Assembly (NCBI RefSeq): GCF_000143415.4
Contig: NW_003314322.1
Coordinates: 499,213 to 563,212, forward strand
Direction of reading: 5' to 3'
Length of the DNA stretch: 64,000 bases
Source of the DNA: Selaginella moellendorffii
Lineage: Eukaryota > Streptophyta > Lycopodiopsida > Selaginellales > Selaginellaceae
Part shown: positions 45,765-57,810 of the stretch, in pieces
How the letters are laid out: each line of letters starts with the position of its first letter
Numbering within the stretch: the stretch's first letter is position 1
The notes under the pieces: generated by a model
Databases searched by the model: none
What the model saw: the letters and a program-made list of their open reading frames with translations, nothing else
Told to the model about the DNA's origin: nothing
Made by a program: the position numbers and the translations under genes

Positions 45765-46472
45765 ATGGCGGAGGGTTCTCCAAGAACGCACAGCGTGAGC
45801 AATGAGATTGAGTGCTACCATGCACTTGCTGTTATTGGCTGCCCCGAGGTCATGCTTGTGGTGGAGGGGATACTCATCTTAGAGGCAGAGTACAACCAGG
45901 TGTTTGGGGAGACGCACAAAAGTGTGCCGCATCCAGAGGATGTAGATGTGATACTCAATAGCCTCGAATCAGGGGAAGCTAAGGATTCTTTTAGTCGCTT
46001 TGCTCAGGCACTGTATAAGGGAAGTCGTGATGATCGTCTTAAGCCTGCAATCGCTAGAACAGGGGCTCGCCTCTTTTGGGCTGTAGCGCGCACAGTAGCT
46101 GCAAAGTATCCGGACAACGTCTGGCTGCAGAATATGCTTGCATCGGACGAGGCCCGTTTGGAGATGATCAAGGCTTGGAGCCATGTTTTCAGCTGGAGGA
46201 CGCACATCAATGTGTCTCATTCATTCATCGTCATCGGGACGGACTTGGAGATGGCGAATCCTCTCGAAGTTTTGCGTTATGTGGCCCAGAAGTGCGAAGA
46301 GAGCAAGGTAGCACACCGCAGGGAGCTCGGTCGTCTCCTTCAGGCTAGCCTGCCTTTTGTGGAGGCTTCAGTTGCGAGACACAAGGAAGAAGTGTGCCGC
46401 AGAGAAAAAGAAGAGGAGTCTCAAGCTGAGATGATGAAGTGCTTGTTGCTACCTCCGATCGCTCACCTGTAG
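45765..46472 (+). CDS. Orphan protein, 235 residues, family not recognised
   Basis: A single-exon frame with good coding character. It begins MAEGSPRTHSVSNEIECYHA, followed by a hydrophobic-acidic stretch (CPEVMLVVEGILILEAEYNQ). The body is helix-rich (SRFAQALYKGSRDDRLKPAI, RLFWAVARTVAAKYPDNVWL, MIKAWSHVFSWRTHINVSHS). It ends with a charged coiled-coil-like tail (ARHKEEVCRREKEEESQAEM) and LLLPPIAHL. There is no signal peptide or known motif. It lies inside the segment that separates two reciprocally truncated PPR copies, and is followed at once by the AT-rich island. It could be a lineage-specific gene or part of a mobile unit. Confidence 0.55.
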   Translation: MAEGSPRTHSVSNEIECYHALAVIGCPEVMLVVEGILILEAEYNQVFGETHKSVPHPEDVDVILNSLESGEAKDSFSRFAQALYKGSRDDRLKPAIARTGARLFWAVARTVAAKYPDNVWLQNMLASDEARLEMIKAWSHVFSWRTHINVSHSFIVIGTDLEMANPLEVLRYVAQKCEESKVAHRRELGRLLQASLPFVEASVARHKEEVCRREKEEESQAEMMKCLLLPPIAHL

Positions 46473-46539
46473 CTTTAAAGCGAGCTGCATCCGTCTGTAG
46501 AGCTTGGCAGCGCACGAATACTCAAACTTGCAAGCTCCT

Positions 46540-49500
46540 GCTCTCAACATAGATTATTAAAGTAGTTCATTTTTATATGTCAAATTAAGAGTCAATACAA
46601 TATACAGTGTGAGCATTGAAATCATGCACTTGGCTGATAATAGTAATTCTTCGTTTCCCATACCCTTAAATTTTTTTAAACATTCTGCTTTCTTTCTTTT
46701 TTAATTTTTTTCTTTAAGTTCATTCTATGTTAAAAAGAACATAACTGCACGGTTTGCTTTTGTACCATTTAATAAATAACTATAATTTATCAATTTTAAT
46801 CATAATAAAACTGAGCAAAGGTTTGATGCATTGAAGAATATAAAGTTACACTAGAGAATTATTTATGTTAGTTTGAAATGAAAGTTTAACATAAAAAATT
46901 TACCTTTTAGTAGAGGCTTCTAAACATAAGTTATATTTCTCTTTTAATAGATGTAAATTTCTTATGTGAAAATTTGTTATAGGATATATAGAGTTATAAG
47001 CTTAATCATGATAGTTGCAAAGAGGTTATGTAATATTGGAGTGAGTTTAATTTTGTCATGTTTTGCATAGTTTAATTCTAGAGCACAAAATTAGGAAAAC
47101 TCTTCAAAAATTATTCCATGGTGAGTTTATCTTTGGATTTTCTGTGGAATAACCTTTTTCATTCACATGAAAGAGTATGATCCAAGAGTTAGTGGTTTAC
47201 TGAGTGTTATAATAATGTCTTATATATTTATCTTTAAGGTATGAATTAAGTTGTTTTTCCAAAAATATAACAAAGCAAATTGAAAGAAAAAATGTGCCTA
47301 TTATTATTGCTATTGAAAATCATTATATGAATCTTCTTCACATGCTCTTCTTCACATGTTCGTCTTTGAACATAAGAGCTCTCAAATCTAGGAGATTGAT
47401 TGATACATTTTAGTTATTGTAACATGTCAAAAAATTTGGGTTGCAAATCAAATTAATAGATATTTGTAGTATACTCTAAAAATATATCTAAAGGTAACTT
47501 ACAAAAATACCTCTAAATGATTTTAAAAATTGCAAAAATGTCTATGGAAGTTTTAAAATTAAAAATATGCCTAAATCAAGCTTTAAAAACTAAAAAATCA
47601 CATCAAAATAATCTAGAACCACTTATAACTTGCTCAAATTAATTGAAAATCAGTTATCAATATATTTATGAGTTGCAACTAATTTTGCAACATCATCTAC
47701 AATGAAAAATCTACTTCTCATCCAATATTTTCAATTTGGATGTGCTTATTTTTCAAGTGATCTGGAGGGTAATAGGTTTTTTGTGGCAGTATCTAAACCC
47801 TTTAAATCCATTAAATATATAATGCTCCTCAATTAAGTAGCATGGTGAATATAGTGTTAAACACTCACATTAGTAAAAACTTGTTAATAACACAAAAGCA
47901 TATGTACTATTGGTTTTCTACTAGCCAAAATAAGAGTAAGTTTTCTCCATGAATTTCACGATACAAAATATGCATGTTAGTATGTATTTTAAATACCTTC
48001 ATACTTTCTAATTGAACACGATAAAAATAGCCACTATTATATATTTCATGATTTAGCTTTTTACTGTTTCAAAAGACTCATAATTACTAATCCCTTATAT
48101 CACACACCTACGCTAAAATAATCAATTTTGAAATTTGTTTGTTAAATTGCCATTTGAGTTGATACTAAAGAAGTGTTGTATCTTTTTACATTCAGTGTGG
48201 TTAATGATGCAAATTAGACATACTTTTTACATAAATTGAAAATGTATAGCTAAAGCATTTAGCAAAGAAGTTCCAAAACGAATTCAAAAGTTTAAAGCCA
48301 TCTCCTTTGGAAAATAATTTAAACTATTTTTTTAATTGATTTCAAGGATGTTATGTAGGTGATATATGAAAAAAAATTCAACATAGCAATTTATATATTA
48401 GCAATTACAAATAAAAGACATTGACCAATTACTTTTCTCGAGGGTGAAATATTTAACATCCAACATCATTAAATTCTTCTTCAACTCAATCTTTTATCAA
48501 AGTAATGCTTTATAAGATGCATTAAATTTAAATCTACCAAAGGTTTGCAAATTTAAAAGTGTTAATAAAGCATTTATCATTTTTCTATAATCAATCAAAG
48601 AGAACAATTTGAGAAATGATCCATAAAAGTTTAAATATAAAAAGAAAATGGCTCATGAATACAAATACACTTTTTTTTCAATTGGTTTAAAGCTATTAAG
48701 ATATTTAGGGTTAAACATCTTTGGGTTTAGTGGGTGACTTCTCAGGAAATCTAAATTCAAAAGTTTGCATTCTTTTTAGAAGGAAATACTACAATTGCTT
48801 ATAATGAATTTTCGATAATGAACTATAAATTTAAGTTATCATTAAGAATGATAATAGCTTTTTTGCACTCTTGCCATCCTTTTATATAAAATATATTCAC
48901 ACCATCTTTTAGTTAAACTTTTCTACTCATGTTTTTTATTTTAAACATATGCTTTTTCACTAAATTTTGATAGAACCTATTAGCAATTTGAATGGAAAGA
49001 ACTTCTTTATTTTCCAAATGTATAGCTCCACTATATTTATAATTGCTTGTGCATGGAATAAAGTGGCTTTCTTTCCAGTATATTTAGAATTGTTTGTGAA
49101 TGAAATAAAATAGACCTCTTTCTAATATTAAATTATGAAGTTTAATGACAATTTTTATTCTTATGATATCTTATATATTTATTTTTATATGATCCAATCA
49201 CAAATAACTTAAAATCTCAATAAATAGCCTTTTGCTTTTTTTTCTTGTGAACTTCCTTGATTAAGTCAAAATACATTTTAGCATTAATTAGGTGAATTTT
49301 AGTAATTTTATAATTTGTAAGAGAATAAAAATGTTAAAATATTTTTTTACTAAATATTAGAATAATGTAAAGTTATAGTGAACATAAATGGAAAGGAATA
49401 AAGTAAAGTTAAAGGTGTACATAAGTTTTTTTTTTCAAATTAATATGTAGAATAAATAAATAATACTATATCAAAAGGTGATTTTATATAAATTAATGCA

Positions 49501-50310
49501 AAATTTAAGTAATATTCTCCCTCATAAAGGTATTTTCTAATACTTCACATTAAAAAATTTATAATTTATTCATATAAAAGATAAATTTATAAAATTTCTT
49601 TAAATAGAGAGAGAAATAAATAATTTTAAAATTTCACCAATACTTTTTATGAAAAACAAAATCACATTTAATGAATTTCATTAATATTTTTATGCCCTTG
49701 CTAAATATAATTCATGATAACCTACATAATATATATCAAAATTTAGTATTATAATTATACTTATTTAAATTTTTATTTAATGTCATAAATTTTCTTTAAA
49801 TTTTATAAATAAAAGTAATATTTATTGTGACATGTATTTAATAGAGATATTAGGTAGTCATGTCAAAAGAATTAGAATGAATTTATGTTTAAAATAGATA
49901 TTTAATTTGAGTATCAGAAAATAAGTTTTTATTAAGTGTATATAGAATAAATTTTTAGCAATATTTTTTATTTTCTTTAGAAAACTTGTACAAAATAAAG
50001 TGTAAATAATATATTTTAAATTTATAAATAAAATTTTTATAAATTTATAATTGGCCATTTTCTTTATGTTTTTTGTTGTTATATTTTAATATAAATCTTA
50101 TTTAAATTAATACGTAATTAACAATACTTAGCTTTTTTATTAACAAAATTTTTAAATATAATACCTAAATATCTATTCAATTTAATATTTATAATTTTCT
50201 TTATTAAATTTTTAACTTTTTTATTTTTAATTTGCAAATACTTTTTTGATAGTGCTAATTTTTCTATACCTTTAGTTGTTTTCTTAATCAAATATATTTT
50301 ATCTTGAACT
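46540..50310. other. Extremely AT-rich island without genes
   Basis: About 3.8 kb with GC near 30% on the left (18 of 60 in 47101-47160) falling to under 10% in places on the right (5 of 60 in 49741-49800), against roughly 50% around it. No frame over about 70 codons, no tRNA, no clear terminal repeats. Words are simple mixes of AAAT and TTTA. Confidence 0.85.
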
Positions 50311-50400
50311 TTGACTTGATGACTTTTGTGTCCAGAAAAGAAGTTGTGAGGCCAGCACGTACCAATTTCAGTCCGACAACTCGTTCTTCGCTTCTTTGCC
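50310..50400 (-). pseudogene. Remnant of the 5' end of a PPR gene (paralogue of the 42.8-kb gene)
   Basis: The stretch GACTTTTGTGTCCAG to CTTTGCCTGCCATGC matches 45369-45477, the N-terminal coding end of the minus-strand PPR gene (frame of TTEIGTRCLATSS). Small indels destroy the frame. Left of about 50310 the similarity fades into the AT-rich island. Confidence 0.65.
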
Positions 50401-52951
50401 TGCCATGCTCCTCAAGTCTGGCGCGGTCCTTCAAAGATTTGTGATGTGGCCTTGGATTCCTTTGGAGAGAGCGATGAGCACTTGCATTGATCCCTCAAAC
50501 AATGCGTGGCGAACTGGGGAGTTCCGGGGCAGCCTGATCGAGAGAATCCAGCAGCAACAGCAGCTGGAAGATGTTCTGGATCATCTGGAGAGGGCGGAGC
50601 TCTTTCCAGAGATCACCCTCTACGCCCAGCTGCTCAAAACGGCCATCGCCTTGAGCTCTCTTTCTACCGGCATCAGGATCCACGAGCAAATCTCTCGGAG
50701 CGGATTTCAAAGGAACGGATTGTTGGGGAACTTGCTGCTCCAGATGTATGTCAAGAACAGTCTGATTGATACAGCTGGTAAGCTTTCCATTGACAAGTCA
50801 GAGTGGGGAGTTCTATTGTGGACTAACGCTATTGCGGCATATGCCCGGAGAGGGTATATGCAAGAGGCGCTGCGGCTGTTCCAGGAGATGCTGCTCGAGG
50901 CCTCTGCTAGGCCGGACGGGGTGGTGTTCGTCACGGTTCTTGGAGCCTGCCGGAGCCTCGACTATGGTAAGACGATTCACGCTTGCATTTGCGAGCACGA
51001 TCTCGAGCTTTCGAACGTAGTCGTGAACACTGCTCTCATGAACATGTATGCCAGGTGCGATAGCGTGGAGGACGCGAGGAGGGTCTTCAACCAGGCCAAG
51101 CACGATCGAAACGTGATCATGTACACGACCATGATCGCGGCTTACGCCGAGATCGAGCAGTGCAAACCCGAAGCCGTTCGTTTCTTCCGGGAGATGCAGC
51201 AAGAAGGCGTGTTGCCCGATAAGATCTGTTTCGTGGCGACGCTCAACGCTTGTGGTGGTGCCTTGGCAGACTTGCGACTCGGGAAGTTGATCCACTCGTG
51301 CGTGCTCGAGGCCGGATTGGAATCCAACACAGTGGTGGCCACAGCTCTCGTCAACATGTATGGAAAAGCCGGTTGTTTGGACGAGGCCACCAGAGTTTTC
51401 AGGGGACTAGGGAGGAAAGACTTGGTTTCCTGGACTGCTCTCATGTCTGCTTACTCAAGGGAAGATCTTTACAGGGAAGCACTGCAGCTGTTTCGAGAGA
51501 TGACTCTACATGGCGTGAAGCTCAACGAGGTTGGCTACATCTCGGTTCTCGACGCATTTGGCTGTCCAGACGCTCTAGCAGCCGGGCGAAGCGTGCACGA
51601 ATGCATACTGGAAACCGGGTATGCTTTTAGCGTCAACGTCGCAAACGCAGCAATCAGGATGTTCGGCCGCTGCTCGAGCGTCCAAGACTCTTGGAACGTT
51701 TTCGAGAAGATGGCAGTCAAGGACGTGATCTCCTGGACCAACATCAGCACGACGCTCGTCCAGCATGACCGCTGCAGCAGCGTCATCCAGCTCTACAGAT
51801 TGATGCAGCTTGACGGGACAAAGCCGGACAGGAGCTACTTTGCATTCTTGCTTCAAGCCTGTGCGACTTTATCCGCGGCTGCCGAGGGCCGGCTCGCTCA
51901 CCGGCGGATCCAAGAGTGCGGCTACGACTCCAGCGACGGTGTTCTCGGCCTTGGGATCATCAACATGTATGGGAAGTGTGGGAACTTACGAGCAGCACAC
52001 GAAGTGTTCGATGGAATGAGCGAAAGGGACACTGTGGCGTGGACGACGATCATCTCAGGCTATGCTCACCACGGCCACTCGGAGGAGTCTCTTCTGATGT
52101 TTTGGAGAATGCAACAGGACGGTTCCAAGCCGGACGGCGTCAGCCTCTTGTGCGTGCTCTCGGTGTGCAGCCATGCCGGCTTGGTAGAACAGGGATGGGA
52201 CTTCTTCCTCGACATCACCAAAGAGTTTGGAGTGGAGCCAGGAGAGAAGCACTATGGCTGCATGATCGATCTTCTCGGGCGCTCGGGTGACTTGGAAGCG
52301 GCCGAGGTTATGATCCGGAGGATGCCGTTCCAGGCGACTGCTATGAATTGGGCGATCTTCCTGGCGGCATGCAAAGTCCACAGCGACACCGAGCGAGGCA
52401 AACGAGCAGCCGAGAAGGTGTTGGAGCTAGAACCGGTCCCCGCAGCGTACGTGAGCCTGTCAAACATTTATGCTGCTGCTGGAGAGTGGGATCAAGTCGA
52501 TCGCGTGAGAAGTGCGATGAAGGCAATGGGATTGCAAAAGGATCCAGGACGGAGCTCCATCGAAGTGAACAGCCGAGTTCACGAGTTCTGGGCCGGCGAT
52601 AAGTCGCATCCTCGAGCAGCTGAGATCTACGGATTGCTGGAAAGCTTGACGAGGCAAATGGAGGGGTCGGGCTACGTGCCAGACACGAAGCTGGTGCTGC
52701 TCAACGTGAGCGAGGAGCAGAAAGAGAGGCTGCTTTGCTTCCACAGCGAGAAACTCGCCATAGCTTTTGGTCTTCTCAGCACACCCGCAGGAAGCTCGTT
52801 GCGGATCATCAAGAACCTCCGGGTGTGCGGGGACTGCCACACCGCCGCAAAGTTCGTCTCCAGGATTGCTGGACGAGAGATCTTCATGCGGGATTCTCAA
52901 CGCTTTCACCACTTCCAGGATGGCCACTGTTCTTGTGGTGATTACTGGTAA
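50396..52951 (+). CDS. PPR-DYW protein, organellar C-to-U RNA editing factor
   Basis: An intronless gene of 851 residues. Several in-frame Met codons lie near the start (50396, 50405, 50444, 50474). The first is used, but the shared IPLERAM(S/T) region suggests a later one may serve. PLS repeats run to the E domain (KHYGCMIDLLGRSGDLEAAE; YVSLSNIYAAAGEWDQVDRV). The DYW deaminase domain is complete. It has HSEKLAIAFGLLSTPAGSSL with the HxE zinc/catalytic motif, LRVCGDCHTAAKFVSRIAGR with CxxC, and the end FHHFQDGHCSCGDYW. It is expected to edit specific cytidines in plastid or mitochondrial transcripts; lycophyte organelles are heavily edited. Its promoter lies in or next to the AT-rich island. 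Confidence 0.93.
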   Translation: MPAMLLKSGAVLQRFVMWPWIPLERAMSTCIDPSNNAWRTGEFRGSLIERIQQQQQLEDVLDHLERAELFPEITLYAQLLKTAIALSSLSTGIRIHEQISRSGFQRNGLLGNLLLQMYVKNSLIDTAGKLSIDKSEWGVLLWTNAIAAYARRGYMQEALRLFQEMLLEASARPDGVVFVTVLGACRSLDYGKTIHACICEHDLELSNVVVNTALMNMYARCDSVEDARRVFNQAKHDRNVIMYTTMIAAYAEIEQCKPEAVRFFREMQQEGVLPDKICFVATLNACGGALADLRLGKLIHSCVLEAGLESNTVVATALVNMYGKAGCLDEATRVFRGLGRKDLVSWTALMSAYSREDLYREALQLFREMTLHGVKLNEVGYISVLDAFGCPDALAAGRSVHECILETGYAFSVNVANAAIRMFGRCSSVQDSWNVFEKMAVKDVISWTNISTTLVQHDRCSSVIQLYRLMQLDGTKPDRSYFAFLLQACATLSAAAEGRLAHRRIQECGYDSSDGVLGLGIINMYGKCGNLRAAHEVFDGMSERDTVAWTTIISGYAHHGHSEESLLMFWRMQQDGSKPDGVSLLCVLSVCSHAGLVEQGWDFFLDITKEFGVEPGEKHYGCMIDLLGRSGDLEAAEVMIRRMPFQATAMNWAIFLAACKVHSDTERGKRAAEKVLELEPVPAAYVSLSNIYAAAGEWDQVDRVRSAMKAMGLQKDPGRSSIEVNSRVHEFWAGDKSHPRAAEIYGLLESLTRQMEGSGYVPDTKLVLLNVSEEQKERLLCFHSEKLAIAFGLLSTPAGSSLRIIKNLRVCGDCHTAAKFVSRIAGREIFMRDSQRFHHFQDGHCSCGDYW

Positions 52952-53189
52952 CAACATAAGCATCAGAGAAACTGTGATCGATCTGCAATATGTCGGGATA
53001 GCTACACATCGTCCATAGCCAGAGCAAACTGACGAATGCCCTGGGGCTTTGTCTCGTCCTCCAGTGTAAGTTCGTTTCCATCATCCTTGATCCTCCTCCA
53101 GTGCTACCACGCATCATCAAACAGCTCCGCCGTTGTCACAACACGGTGTCACAATGTATAGCTCTACTTGTTTACCGCTCGTCACGCCA

Positions 53190-54800
53190 AATCTCTCCAT
53201 GACTTCCAGCACTGCACTCGGTACGAGGCCATGAACAATTGCAGCACCAACACCGTGCTTTCGTCACACAGGTGCGAGAGCTTGAAAGCCTGGACAGATC
53301 CCTCGCTCCTGACATTCTCCAGACAAAAGATCACGTCCTAGCAGTCATCCGGGGCGTCGCCCGCTTCCGCGATGGTCCTAGGAGCCCCAAACTCGAAGAG
53401 CGCCATGAAGGTTTTCGCCTGGCGATAGCCCACCTGATCGAAAAGCGCGCGAGCTCGGTACATCCGCACCCCGGTTGCGTGCTTCTGGAAGGCCGATCCA
53501 AGCAATGCGCTCTTGAGAGCTCCAAATGGTCCCAGGACGACTTGAGCTGGAGGAAACGCCGCAACTCGACGTTGTGCTAGTCCCGAAGTCCCTCGTAGAT
53601 GGCGTGCTTAACGTAAGGCGATGCAAACATGAGATCAGAGTCCTCATACCCGACGACCACCTTCATGTAGAGGAGATCGAGTGCTGGAAACACGCCTTCT
53701 CGCTCTTGTGTGATCACGGAAACGAGTTCTTGCATAGACGATACGCCTCCAATAACTTTGGTTAGCTCTGAACGATCGACGTCCTCCAAAACTCTCCATG
53801 GTATACTGCCGATACTTCGTTTTCACGTCATCCAGATCGCTACCTGACGACTCCTCAAAATCTTTGTAATTCGCCCTTACCGGCGTGGAAGCGAATGCCT
53901 GTTTTGAGGTCGACCAAAAGGTCAGGAAGCGATCCATCGGCAAGGAACCACCTGGTCAAGTTACACATCGTCGTAGCTTGAGACACGATAGCCGTTGGCT
54001 GCATCGCAACCAAAGTAGTAGACGTTGCCACCTTTGGTCCTGAAGAATCTTCGCTGTTAGATCCACGAGGGCGTATAGAAGAAACGCAGGATCGCGTTCT
54101 TGTCATTGGGTTTGCCGAGACCACGATCTTGTAGTACTGCCTCTCCAAAATCTTCATCTGCTTTCCCCAGATCTTCTTGCTGGAGAGATCGAGAAAGCGG
54201 AGTGTCGGCAAAACTGAAGAGCTCTATACAGGAAAGCAGCATTCCGAAATTTAGCAAAGACAAAAAATCACAGAACACTGGTCAATAGCATTTTTCTTTT
54301 CGAGAGTAACAGATTTCCACACAAACTTCTGTTGAGCGAGTTGCTCCAACCTTGATTCTCTTTCGACTTTTTGAGGAAAGAGTTTTAACGGAGTACGCAT
54401 AATTACTGGCAGCCAGAAACATGTTCTCCCCAACACAGACCACTCCATTGTCTAGACGATCAGAGTGTTCAAAATCAGTCAGGCGTCAGAGTGAACCTGA
54501 CGCTGATTGAAATAAAGGAGCCACACTAACAGAAACGCAAACATTTTTTGATTAACTTGTATTCCAATCAAGTCCCCCATGAGTTGTTCCAAGTCCCTCT
54601 TCCAGTCTCTTGGATAGTGTTAGTCGCATACAGATAGTTCCAAGCGTCGTTATGCACAGGGCTTCCATTCTCGTCACCACTCGCATATACGAATCGCAGT
54701 GTTCTCGTCCTCCCGAATGCCAACACATCGACGACTTCGCAACCGATCGACACGACCTTCAACATAGGCCCCGCCGCCAAAACTCTTTGATTTAAACGTA
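53190..54800 (-). pseudogene. Unidentified decayed gene
   Basis: Protein-like stretches occur on the minus strand in changing frames: LKVVSIGCEVVDVLAFGRTR, VCVGENMFLAASNYAYSVKT, FFRTKGGNVYYFGCDAANGY, WFLADGSLPDLLVDLKTGIR, LTKVIGGVSSMQELVSVITQ, LELSRALLGSAFQKHATGVR and VRSEGSVQAFKLSHLCDEST. Stops and frameshifts lie between them. The order and spacing suggest one former gene with a propeller-like first half. I do not recognise the family. Confidence 0.4.
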
Positions 54801-54878
54801 TAAATTTTGTTTTAATATAACAGTACTGTTCTCAGAAATGGAGAAAGAAATGTAGCTGAGCTTTCATGTCAACCTAAT

Positions 54879-56208
<1,330 letters not shown>

Positions 56209-56370
56209 CTACTTCCCATCCGCAATTGGAGGTGAATATAAAGACCTCCATTCCGCGGGCTGTTTCGTATCCGCTACCTTTGTCCCTTCCAGAAAGTAGA
56301 GAAATTAATTTGCTACAAAGACAAATTATTATTAGTGAAGATCCAGATGTGCATTTTGGATCCACTCTCT

Positions 56371-57262
56371 AACGTGCGAGAGTTGGCGAGGAAAAAACGC
56401 CATGCAGTTGATTCTTTCTTTCAATCTCCAGACCTTCATTGGAGAGAGTGATCCCAAGAGTATTCGAAGTTCTGGAGCCTGGGATGGGAACGATGTCGTC
56501 GCCTTGGTGCTAGACCCAAGCCAGAGCAAGCTGCCCAGAAGTGCAATTCATTCTCGCAGCTATCTTGCAGAACTTCTCGTATATGGCTTTGTTCCGCTCC
56601 ATCTCTCCTTGAAACCTCGGCATGCTTGAGAAAAGGGGAGTAAAACTGAAATCATCGTCACCAATTTCTTCCACCACGGCGAAGTATCCTCGTCCGCAAG
56701 TTGCAAAGATTTCTTCCTCAATGTCACGGCTCTAAAGAGACCACTCGATCTGGACACCAGTGATTGGATGAATCGCGTAAACTACACGGATATCTGCAGC
56801 CGACACTTCCGAGAGTCCTAAGTATTTCACTTTTCCTTCCTCCACGAGCTCTTTCATTGCCCCAACCTTCATAAATTTGCGCATACTATAATCACGGCCA
56901 TATGCCAATGAGATTTTCATTTGCACGGCTTCTTTCTTTTGCCTCTTTTCGTTTTGCTCTAGCCTCAGGCGATCAAAGGCATTCGGGACAAAGTCCAACT
57001 CGCTACAAAATCTGGAGTGACTCTTCCCGAAGGCGGGTGGCATGGCCATCCGAGGCGATCCCGCTTACGTCCGTGCTGCTTGCCTGAAAAGACTCCAGGT
57101 CGACTGCATTGATCTCTACTATCAACATCTAGTTGATCTCAATGTTCAGGTCGGTTTGCGAATGACATGGATAATTTCTTTGGAAGGCCATAGATGTGAA
57201 GAAGCGTCCCCTGTTTTGAAGGCCCTGAGAGCCGAGCTTTACTCTAACTTCCATCGCCATGG
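56371..57262 (-). pseudogene. Aldo-keto reductase pseudogene with inverted exon 2
   Basis: Minus-strand parts are a broken exon 1 (57262-57185, [15 protein letters not shown]), exon 3 ([20 protein letters not shown], then WSL and a stop) and frameshifted exons 4-5. Exon 2 lies between them on the plus strand (about 56968-57150: [48 protein letters not shown]). It carries frameshifts and has lost codons for EAS. The copy cannot make a full enzyme. Confidence 0.85.
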
Positions 57263-57264
57263 AA

Positions 57265-57400
57265 AATATCCGACCGGTCCGACCGGTCGGAACGGCCGAA
57301 CGCGGTCGGAATTCCCGGTGTCGGCCGACCGCGGCCGACCGCGGCCTGTGTGAGCTGATTGAATCAGAGTGGTTCTTTCTCTCGCGCTTGAAGAAATTCT
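57265..57400 (+). repeat. GC-rich palindromic repeat, copy 1
   Basis: Overlapping CCGACCGGTCGG, CGGCCGAACG and GTCGGCCGACCG units, followed by a unique tail AGCTGATTGAATC-GAGTGGTT. It shares unit order and tail with 60441-60640. Confidence 0.75.
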
Positions 57401-57810
57401 AAATTTTGCAGCTTCGGAACAGTCTTAAAAAGATCATGCTCGTGATAATGAAGCTTCACGATCCATAACCAAGTTACCATCAACAGATGACGAATCTATT
57501 CAATTTGGACCGCAGTTACGAGAGCTCGATGGATAACCCACCTGTGTGGATCACTGTATTAAACTTCACCGTGATTTCGGAAGAAACCCAATGAAGTCTA
57601 CCTGAAGCATTGCCTCCAAGTAAGCGGGTACATTCTAGTTCTTCAGGGAAGCTTCTTCCCGCGTTTTCCAGACCACCATGAATCCGCTGGATCTAACTTC
57701 GTGAGCTTGAGCACGAGACCTTCGTACAGTTCTTCACAGAGATCGGCCAAAACTCGCGAGTCAATTCCCCTGGCTCGAGAAAGGATCTTATAAACTGCTC
57801 TATACGGCAC
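57401..57810. other. Relic-bearing spacer before aldo-keto reductase 2
   Basis: Holds a scrap of an AKR exon 3 (minus, about 57495-57535, VTAVQIE) and a scrap of a PPR N-terminus (minus, 57735-57785, RILSRARGIDSRVLADL). The PPR scrap resembles the start of the 61.2-kb PPR gene. Confidence 0.5.

Noticed and set aside
49858-50058. 66-residue frame in the AT-rich island.
   Set aside because: Low-complexity Lys/Ile/Phe/Leu-rich translation of AT-rich sequence; no start context or family resemblance.
46540-50310. Organelle DNA transferred to the nucleus.
   Set aside because: No organelle gene, tRNA or rRNA word is seen, and Selaginella plastid and mitochondrial genomes are GC-rich.
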